DNA of 11,947 bases, from assembly GCA_937898715.1 (NCBI GenBank), contig CALEKA010000038.1, forward strand, positions 1 to 11,947. Reading direction: 5' to 3'. Below are positions 7,195-11,947 of this stretch, piece by piece. Within the stretch, counting starts at the first letter, position 1. Every line of letters begins with the position of its first letter. The notes below the pieces were generated by a model. That model saw only the letters and a list, made by a program, of their open reading frames with translations, had not been told where the DNA came from and made no database searches. The translations under genes were made by a program, and so were the position numbers. This DNA is from an uncultured Prevotella sp. Lineage in GTDB: Bacteria; Bacteroidota; Bacteroidia; Bacteroidales; Bacteroidaceae.

Positions 7195-7253
7195 TATGCG
7201 CTACACTTATCATAAGAACCATAACAAAACCAACACATAAGACCTATCCAACA

Positions 7254-7880
7254 ATGGAAGAATACGACGATGGAATCAAAGTAGTAGTGGCCGATGCGAG
7301 CCACGAGAAGTACGTCGACACCATTTTAAAGACTATCACAGATGCCGCTAAGGTGCGCGGTTCGGGCATTGCGAGCCGTACTCACGAATATGTAGCCACC
7401 AAGATGAAGGAGCGCAAGGCTATCATCGCCCTTTATGGCGAGGAGTTTGCTGGCTTCTGCTACATCGAGAGTTGGGAGAATAAGCATTATGTGGCCAACT
7501 CTGGTCTGATCGTAGTGCCTAAGTTCCGTGGCCACCACTTGGCCACCCGCATTAAGCGACTTGCTTTCTCACTAAGCCGTGTACGCTGGCCGCAAGCTAA
7601 GATTTTCGGCCTTACAAGTTCTGGCCCTGTGATGCGTATCAATACGTCTTTGGGCTACGTGCCCGTACCATTCAGTGAACTGACTCAGGACGATGAATAC
7701 TGGAAGGGCTGCGGCACCCCCGAGGCTCCTTGCTGCATCAACTGCGACGTGCTTGCTCGTACTCATCGTAAGTACTGCGTATGCACGGGTATGCTCTTCG
7801 ATCCTGCACGTCATCCCAACACTCCGCTGCCTGTAGAGATTCCGCAGGACGTACTGGAGTTTATTAAGACACACGAATGA
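7254..7880 (+). CDS. GNAT-family acyltransferase, probable N-acylglutamate synthase
   Basis: A 208-aa GNAT protein. The acyl-CoA binding motif A is VVPKFRGHHLATRI (87-100), with the R-G-H-H-L-A turn at 92-97; strand 4 before it (ALYGEEFAGFCYIESW, 59-74) fits the fold. The C-terminal third is unusual: cysteines at 153, 160, 161, 164, 175 and 177 form a C-x6-CC-x2-C-x10-C-x-C cluster that looks like a metal site. The place between argR and argG is conserved in Bacteroides, and I recall fitness evidence that the B. thetaiotaomicron homologue (BT3761) makes N-acyl (probably N-succinyl) glutamate; the assignment here follows from that and from context. It would replace ArgA or ArgJ as the first committed step. 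The ATG at 7254 is preferred to an in-frame GTG at 7176, which lies within the 22-bp repeat and adds 26 unconserved residues. The stop is followed at once by a perfect hairpin. Confidence 0.8.
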   Translation: MEEYDDGIKVVVADASHEKYVDTILKTITDAAKVRGSGIASRTHEYVATKMKERKAIIALYGEEFAGFCYIESWENKHYVANSGLIVVPKFRGHHLATRIKRLAFSLSRVRWPQAKIFGLTSSGPVMRINTSLGYVPVPFSELTQDDEYWKGCGTPEAPCCINCDVLARTHRKYCVCTGMLFDPARHPNTPLPVEIPQDVLEFIKTHE

Positions 7881-7881
7881 T

Positions 7882-7901
7882 AAGCTTCGCGAGCGAAGCT
7901 T
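7882..7901 (+). terminator. Stop-proximal hairpin after the acyltransferase gene
   Basis: AAGCTTCGC (7882-7890) and GCGAAGCTT (7893-7901) are perfect inverse complements, giving at least 8 bp with a CGAG loop, one base after the stop codon. There is no U-tract, so it is as likely to protect the 3' end or slow transcription as to terminate it. It divides the argR–acyltransferase part from the argG promoter. Confidence 0.4.
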
Positions 7902-7902
7902 C

Positions 7903-7933
7903 AAGTATTAAGTATTAGAAGTATAAAGTATTA
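7903..7933. repeat. Inverted TAATACT heptamer run
   Basis: AAGTATTAAGTATTA (7903-7917) is the exact reverse complement of the TAATACTTAATACTT core found upstream of argG. A second diverged run (AAGTATAAAGTATTA) follows to 7933. Together with 8041-8205 it makes a long, AT-rich inverted repeat around the argG promoter. Confidence 0.75.
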
Positions 7934-7938
7934 CATTC

Positions 7939-7968
7939 TTGCGAGTTCACAGTCTGATTCTATCTTTG
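7939..7968 (+). promoter_or_regulatory. argG promoter
   Basis: TTG (7939-7941), a 19-bp spacer and TATCTTTG (7961-7968) match the Bacteroidetes consensus and copy the argR promoter geometry exactly. The start would fall near 7974, giving a leader of about 240 nt to the argG ATG. No further strict promoter is visible before argC or argD, so those genes probably depend on this one. Confidence 0.7.
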
Positions 7969-7989
7969 CATAAAATATATTATTCTGCA
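7967..7989. promoter_or_regulatory. Candidate ArgR operator at the argG start point
   Basis: A 23-bp imperfect palindrome runs from TGCATAA to TTCTGCA, with 7 of 11 positions paired and an AT-only centre. It overlaps the end of the -7 box and the predicted start point. The TGCATAA half resembles ARG-box halves in other bacteria, and a TGCATAA/TTATGCA pair also sits upstream of argR (6519-6525, 6548-6554). Placement is right for repression; identity is inferred. Confidence 0.3.
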
Positions 7990-8013
7990 TAGCATACAGC
8001 TCTGAATAACGTG

Positions 8014-8034
8014 GTGTAAGGAGCCCCCTTATAC
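8014..8034 (+). other. Hairpin in the argG leader
   Basis: GTGTAAGG (8014-8021) pairs with CCTTATAC (8027-8034), eight pairs including one G·U, around a 5-nt loop. It lies in the argG leader just before the tandem repeats and has no U-tract. It is a structural element of unknown role. Confidence 0.4.
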
Positions 8035-8040
8035 AATATG

Positions 8041-8205
8041 TAATACTTAATACTTCACGCAAACGTGTAATACTTAATACTTCACGAAAGCGTGTAATAC
8101 TTAATACTTCACGAAAGCGTGTAATACTTAATACTTCACGAAAGCGTGTAATACTTAATACTTCAGCAAGTGAGTAATACTTAATACTTTATACTTAATA
8201 CTTTA
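8041..8205. repeat. Tandem repeat array (27-bp units) in the argG leader
   Basis: Four 27-bp units (8041-8067, 8068-8094, 8095-8121, 8122-8148), one 26-bp diverged unit (8149-8174) and a heptamer tail (8175-8205). Each unit joins TAATACTTAATACTT to a short GC-rich part. Units 2-4 are identical and end in CACGAAAGCGTG, a 4-bp mini-hairpin; unit 1 has CACGCAAACGTG, keeping the stem while changing the loop. The array ends 11 bp before the argG ATG, so it lies in the leader and covers the ribosome-binding region. There are no unique spacers, so this is not CRISPR. Confidence 0.92.
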
Positions 8206-8216
8206 TTATATTATTT

Positions 8217-9413
8217 ATGGCAAAGAAGAAAGTAGTAGTCGCCTTTAGTGGTGGACTCGACACCTCATATACGGTGATGTACCTCGCCAAGGAAAAAGGG
8301 TACGAAGTTTATGCTGCATGCGCCAATACGGGCGGTTTCAGCGCAGAACAACTCAAGACAAACGAAGAGAATGCTTACAAGCTCGGCGCTACTAAGTACA
8401 TCACCCTCGACGTGACTCATGAATACTATGAGAAAAGCCTCAAGTACATGGTCTTCGGCAATGTGCTTCGCAACAATGTCTACCCCATCTCTGTATCCTC
8501 AGAGCGCATCTTCCAGGGCATGGCCATTGCTCGTTATGCCAAGGAGATTGGTGCCGATGCCATTGCTCACGGATCAACGGGTGCTGGCAACGACCAAGTA
8601 CGCTTCGACATGACCTTCCTCGTGATGTGTCCCGACATGGAGATTATCACGCTTACTCGCGACGGTAACCTCTCGCGCAAGGAAGAGATTGACTACTTGA
8701 ACCAACACGGCTTCAAGGCCGACTTCACCAAGCTGAAGTACTCCTACAACGTGGGCATCTGGGGCACAAGTATCTGTGGTGGCGAGATTCTCGATTCCAC
8801 GCAGGGTCTGCCCGAGACGGCTTATCTCAAGCAGGTGACTAAGCACGGTAGCGAGCAACTGAAGCTCACCTTTGAGAAGGGTGAGCTCAAGGCTATCAAC
8901 GGCGAGCGCTACGACGATCCTATCCAAGCCATCTGCAAGGTGGAGGAGATCGGTGCTGCCTATGGCATTGGTCGTGATATGCACGTGGGCGATACCATCA
9001 TCGGCATCAAGGGTCGTGTAGGCTTCGAAGCTGCTGCCCCCGCACTGATTATCGGTGCTCACCGCTTCCTCGAGAAGTATACACTCTCTAAGTGGCAACA
9101 GTACTGGAAGGATCAGGTGGCCAACTGGTACGGCATGTTCCTCCACGAGAGCCAGTATCTCGAACCCGTCATGCGCGACATCGAAGCTATGCTTACTTCT
9201 TCACAGCGCTACGTCAATGGCACCGTGATCCTCGAGCTCCGTCCGCTTGGCTTCAGCACCGTGGGCGTAGATAGTCCCGACGACCTCGTGAAGACCAAGT
9301 TTGGCGAATACGGCGAGACCCAGAAGGGCTGGACAGCCGACGATGCCAAGGGCTTCATCAAAGTGCTCAGCACACCGCTCCGTGTGTTCTACGCCAACCA
9401 TAAGGAAGACTAA
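8217..9413 (+). CDS. argG: Argininosuccinate synthase ArgG
   Basis: Joins citrulline and aspartate with ATP to give argininosuccinate, the penultimate step of arginine synthesis, in the cytosol as a tetramer. The 398-aa length is typical. The N-terminal PP-loop SGGLDTS (11-17) binds ATP. HGSTGAGNDQVRFD (118-131) is the family signature, with Ala where many bacteria have Lys (TGKGNDQ); I believe this is usual in Bacteroidetes. The central part (KYSYNVGIWGTSICGGEI, 174-191) fits the substrate-binding region. The start at 8217 gives a usual N-terminus and lies just after the repeat array. It has its own promoter 240-280 bp upstream. The reading frame is intact, and codon use is like its neighbours. 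Confidence 0.97.
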   Translation: MAKKKVVVAFSGGLDTSYTVMYLAKEKGYEVYAACANTGGFSAEQLKTNEENAYKLGATKYITLDVTHEYYEKSLKYMVFGNVLRNNVYPISVSSERIFQGMAIARYAKEIGADAIAHGSTGAGNDQVRFDMTFLVMCPDMEIITLTRDGNLSRKEEIDYLNQHGFKADFTKLKYSYNVGIWGTSICGGEILDSTQGLPETAYLKQVTKHGSEQLKLTFEKGELKAINGERYDDPIQAICKVEEIGAAYGIGRDMHVGDTIIGIKGRVGFEAAAPALIIGAHRFLEKYTLSKWQQYWKDQVANWYGMFLHESQYLEPVMRDIEAMLTSSQRYVNGTVILELRPLGFSTVGVDSPDDLVKTKFGEYGETQKGWTADDAKGFIKVLSTPLRVFYANHKED

Positions 9414-9434
9414 GGAGCGCGCGCCCTACTTTTA

Positions 9435-9477
9435 AAGTTTAGGAGCTACGGAGCTACGTCTCTTAGCTCCTAAACTT
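9435..9477. repeat. 14-bp inverted repeat between argG and argC
   Basis: AAGTTTAGGAGCTA (9435-9448) and TAGCTCCTAAACTT (9464-9477) are perfect inverse complements around a 15-nt loop. The loop repeats part of the arm (GGAGCTAC occurs twice, 9442-9449 and 9451-9458), so two alternative stems are possible. Only a loose T/C stretch follows, so it is not a standard terminator; it could stabilise the argG mRNA or reduce read-through to argC. Confidence 0.75.
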
Positions 9478-9511
9478 CTTCATTTCTCAACCATCACAGC
9501 ATACGAAATCC

Positions 9512-10480
9512 ATGATAAAAATAGGAATCATCGGCGGAGCGGGCTATACTGCTGGAGAGCTATGCCGCATCTTGCTCAACCATCCTGAAGCCGAAATCGT
9601 GTTCATCAACAGCGAAAGCAATGCGGGCAATCTGCTCACCGACGTGCATGAGGGGCTTTATGGCGAGACCGACCTCCGATTCACCGACCAGTTGCCCTTC
9701 GACCAAGTAGACGTAGTATTCTTCTGCTTCGGTCATGGCAAGAGCACGAAGTTCCTCTCCGAGCACTATATTCCCGCCGACGTGCGCATCATCGACCTCG
9801 CTCAGGACTTCCGTCTTGAGGCAGAAGACAATGACTACGTCTACGGTCTGCCCGAGCTCAACCGTTCGAAGATACAGAATTCGCTCCACGTGGCCAACCC
9901 TGGATGCTTCGCCACTTGTCTGCAGCTCGGTCTGCTTCCGTTGGCCGAAGCCGGTCTGCTTAATTCCGACATTGCAGTCAATGCCATCACTGGATCTACA
10001 GGAGCAGGCGTAAAGCCCGGTGCTACCACCCACTTCTCTTGGCGCACAGGCAACATGAGCATCTACAAGGCTTTTGAGCATCAGCACGTACCCGAGATCA
10101 AGCAATCTCTGCGCCAGCTCCAGCCATCGTTCCAGAGCGAGCTCGACTTCATCCCCTATCGTGGCGACTTTCCTCGCGGCATCTTTGCCACAGAGGTCGT
10201 AGAGTGTGAAGCACCCATAGAGGAGATTGAAAGCTACTATCGCGACTTCTACAGCGAAGCGCCCTTTACTCACTACGTGTCGAAGCCCATCGATCTGAAG
10301 CAAGTGGTCAACACCAACAAGTGTCTCATCCATGCTGAGCGCCACCGCGACAAGTTGCTCGTGACCTCATGTATCGACAATCTCTTGAAGGGAGCTTCGG
10401 GACAAGCCGTGCAAAACATGAACCTCATGTTCGGGCTTGAAGAGACTACAGGCCTTCGCCTGAAGCCCGTTGCGTTCTAA
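9512..10480 (+). CDS. argC: N-acyl-gamma-glutamyl-phosphate reductase ArgC
   Basis: Reduces N-acylglutamyl phosphate with NADPH to the semialdehyde, third step of arginine synthesis. It has 322 aa, the length of the shorter ArgC type. The nucleotide-binding loop is GGAGYTAGEL (8-17). The catalytic cysteine is C132 in VANPGCFATC (127-136). TGSTGAGVKPG (160-170) and the late KGASGQAVQNMN (293-304) are conserved family motifs. The acyl group may be acetyl, or succinyl as in Bacteroides; the sequence does not decide it. It follows argG by 98 bp, with an inverted repeat between. No promoter is visible, so cotranscription is likely. Confidence 0.96.
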   Translation: MIKIGIIGGAGYTAGELCRILLNHPEAEIVFINSESNAGNLLTDVHEGLYGETDLRFTDQLPFDQVDVVFFCFGHGKSTKFLSEHYIPADVRIIDLAQDFRLEAEDNDYVYGLPELNRSKIQNSLHVANPGCFATCLQLGLLPLAEAGLLNSDIAVNAITGSTGAGVKPGATTHFSWRTGNMSIYKAFEHQHVPEIKQSLRQLQPSFQSELDFIPYRGDFPRGIFATEVVECEAPIEEIESYYRDFYSEAPFTHYVSKPIDLKQVVNTNKCLIHAERHRDKLLVTSCIDNLLKGASGQAVQNMNLMFGLEETTGLRLKPVAF

Positions 10481-10506
10481 AAGAACTTTTTTTCATTACC
10501 CCAATG

Positions 10507-10623
10507 TTCGGATGAATTGATAGTTCTGTGATAGTTCTGTGGGCGACGCGTCTCGCGTCGGTTTAGCAGAATTGATGCCGACGCGAGACGCGTCGCCCAC
10601 AGAGCTAATAATCCTCATCCGAA
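10507..10623. repeat. Large palindromic element between argC and argD
   Basis: The core arms 10536-10561 and 10578-10603 are perfect 26-bp inverse complements around a 16-nt loop. One G·U pair and three more pairs extend the stem to 10532 and 10607. A further 9-bp pair (TTCGGATGA 10507-10515 with TCATCCGAA 10615-10623) closes the outside. Each arm also folds on itself: CGACGCG–TCT–CGCGTCG, a 7-bp mini-hairpin. An 11-bp tandem duplication (10519-10529, 10530-10540) enters the left arm. The GC-rich core differs sharply from the surrounding sequence. It resembles a REP-type or miniature dispersed palindrome. Confidence 0.9.
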
Positions 10624-10653
10624 AACAGAGCAACCCACATATTTTCTTCCACA

Positions 10654-11790
10654 ATGAAACTATTCCCCGTATACCCCCTATTCGATATCAACATAGTAAA
10701 GGGCAAGGGCTGCCACGTATGGGACGATAAGGGTCAGGAGTACCTCGACCTCTATGGCGGTCATGCCGTGATAAGCATTGGCCACTGCCATCCCCACTAC
10801 GTAGAGAAGCTCACCCATCAGCTCGAGACGCTTCCGTTCTACTCCAACTCCGTGATCAATCGCTTGCAGGAGGAACTTGCTCAGCGTTTGGGCAAGGCTT
10901 GTGGTTACGACGACTACCAGCTATTCCTCATCAACTCGGGTGCCGAAGCCAATGAGAACGCCCTCAAGCTTGCCTCATTCCATACTGGCAGAAAACGCGT
11001 ATTGGCAGCCGGAAAGGCCTTCCACGGACGTACTTCGCTAGCAGTAGAAGTCACTGACAATCCTAAGATCGTAGCCCCCATCAATGCGGGTGGTCACGTC
11101 ACATTCCTTCCGCTCAACGACCTCGAGGCCTTCACCGCGGAGCTTCGCAAGGGCGACGTAGCAGCCGTCATTCTCGAGTGCATTCAGGGCGTAGGTGGCA
11201 TTCGCATGGCCACACCCGAGTTTGTACAAGGATTGCGCAAGATGTGCGACGAGACAGGCACCTTGCTCATCTGCGATGAAATCCAGTGTGGCTACGGCCG
11301 TAGCGGTAAGTTCTTCGCCCATCAGCACTTAGGCATCCGCCCCGACATCATCACCTGTGCCAAGGGCATTGGCAATGGTTTCCCGATGGGCGCCGTACTG
11401 ATCTCGCCCAAGATTGAAGCCACCTACGGCATGCTCGGCACCACCTTTGGCGGCAACCACTTGGCATGCGCTGCAGCCTTGGCTGTGCTCGATGTGATAG
11501 AAGAAGAGCACCTCGTCGACAATGCTGCCAAGGTGGGCGACTTCCTCCTCAGCGAGCTGAAGAAGCTCCAGCAGAGCAATCCTCACATCACCGACGTGCG
11601 TGGTCGCGGCCTCATGATCGGCATAGAGTACGACCAGCCCATCAAGGACTTCCGCAAGCGCCTCATCACCGACGAGCACGTATTCACCGGATCCGCTTCG
11701 ACCAACATTCTCCGTCTGCTTCCGCCCCTATGCCTGAGCATGGACGAGGCACGCGAAGCTATTCGCCGCATTGCCGAACTAAAGTTTTAA
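10654..11790 (+). CDS. argD: N-acylornithine aminotransferase ArgD
   Basis: A class III PLP aminotransferase of 378 aa that converts N-acylglutamate semialdehyde and glutamate to N-acylornithine and 2-oxoglutarate. The PLP phosphate loop is NSGAEANENALKLA (94-107), the cofactor aspartate is D208 in CDEIQCGYGR (207-216), and the Schiff-base lysine is K237 in CAKGIGNGFPMGA (235-247). FGGNHLACAAALAVLD (265-280) and the arginine in NILRLLPPL (R354) are also in place. The segment usually written EPxQGEGG reads ECIQGVGG (175-182), so the glutamate switch residue is Val180. In Bacteroides relatives the enzyme works on N-succinylornithine; the same may hold here. It follows argC across the large palindrome, with no promoter of its own seen. 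Confidence 0.94.
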   Translation: MKLFPVYPLFDINIVKGKGCHVWDDKGQEYLDLYGGHAVISIGHCHPHYVEKLTHQLETLPFYSNSVINRLQEELAQRLGKACGYDDYQLFLINSGAEANENALKLASFHTGRKRVLAAGKAFHGRTSLAVEVTDNPKIVAPINAGGHVTFLPLNDLEAFTAELRKGDVAAVILECIQGVGGIRMATPEFVQGLRKMCDETGTLLICDEIQCGYGRSGKFFAHQHLGIRPDIITCAKGIGNGFPMGAVLISPKIEATYGMLGTTFGGNHLACAAALAVLDVIEEEHLVDNAAKVGDFLLSELKKLQQSNPHITDVRGRGLMIGIEYDQPIKDFRKRLITDEHVFTGSASTNILRLLPPLCLSMDEAREAIRRIAELKF

Positions 11791-11817
11791 GGCACTCAAT
11801 TTTCGGACTTATCAAGG

Positions 11818-11925
11818 GGGCTGAAGGCCCATGCTAAATCCGAAACTTCAATAATTCACATCACACACAGACACGAGCGTAGGGATAAAAACTTCAAGTT
11901 TCGGATTTAGAATGGGCGGGCTGAA
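11818..11925. repeat. Palindrome with flanking 8-bp direct repeats (MITE-like)
   Basis: Inverse arms 11827-11848 and 11896-11917 match at 21 of 22 positions around a 47-nt loop. GGGCTGAA occurs at 11818-11825 and again at 11918-11925, bordering the palindrome exactly but for one base on the left, as a target-site duplication would. No U-tract follows the stem. It lies 28 bp after the argD stop and may also act as its 3' end structure. Confidence 0.7.
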
Positions 11926-11947
11926 TCATCGTGCAAGTCGAATGCAA
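11926..11947. other. Window edge after the palindrome
   Basis: Nothing can be assigned in the last 22 bases. In Bacteroides the next gene is, as I recall, proC; no start of it is visible before the window ends. Confidence 0.3.

Noticed and set aside
7176..7253. GTG start for the acyltransferase at 7176
   Set aside because: It lies inside the last 22-bp repeat unit and adds 26 residues unlike the GNAT fold; the ATG at 7254 gives a normal start.
8041..8205. CRISPR array
   Set aside because: The units are directly tandem without unique spacers, and no cas genes are near.
9560..10345. 261-codon open frame on the minus strand opposite argC
   Set aside because: Antisense shadow of a well-supported gene; no promoter and no recognisable domain. 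The same applies to 8574-9146 opposite argG and 11329-11679 opposite argD.
10479..10493. Terminator directly after argC (AAAAG, then CTTTTTTT)
   Set aside because: Only an A/T-rich stem of about five pairs with a 2-nt loop; too weak beside the large palindrome downstream.

Overview
The window looks like chromosome of a member of Bacteroidales, most likely a Prevotella-like species. This rests on the protein families, on the arginine gene order argR – GNAT acyltransferase – argG – argC – argD (to my knowledge the Bacteroides order), on promoters of the Bacteroidetes type (TTG, about 19 bp, TAnnTTTG), and on the lack of clear Shine-Dalgarno sequences. There is no rRNA, tRNA, phage, insertion sequence or CRISPR array. 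The novelty lies mostly between the genes.

Left part, minus strand (1-3600). A good minus-strand promoter at 19-49 fires out of the window to the left. The stretch up to 374 has no convincing gene. A five-repeat DUF349 protein (375-2252) lies downstream of a CorA-type divalent cation transporter (2370-3296). The probable corA promoter is about 290 bp upstream of its ATG, so the mRNA leader is unusually long.

Middle part, plus strand (3640-6485). A divergent promoter drives three closely spaced genes: a Wzx-like polysaccharide flippase, a membrane zinc peptidase of the YugP family and a WbuC-type cupin. A strong intrinsic terminator ends the unit at 6447-6485. The content suggests envelope or surface polysaccharide work.

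Right part, plus strand (6584-11947). This is an arginine biosynthesis cluster. ArgR is the arginine-sensing repressor. The GNAT protein is a probable N-acylglutamate synthase (first step). ArgC makes the N-acylglutamate semialdehyde, ArgD transaminates it to N-acylornithine, and ArgG joins citrulline to aspartate. Whether the acyl group is acetyl or succinyl cannot be read from this window; related Bacteroides use succinyl. argB, argF, argH and a deacylase are not here. argR and argG each have a strong promoter with an identical 19-bp spacer.

Every gap in the arginine cluster holds a different repeat or palindrome: a 22-bp tandem array that begins inside the argR stop region; a stop-proximal hairpin, inverted heptamer runs and five tandem units of about 27 bp in the argG leader; a 14-bp inverted repeat before argC; a palindrome of about 117 bp before argD; and, after argD, a 91-bp palindrome flanked by 8-bp direct repeats. 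Smaller relatives of some of these occur between the flippase, peptidase and wbuC genes. These elements are the main candidates for something undescribed.
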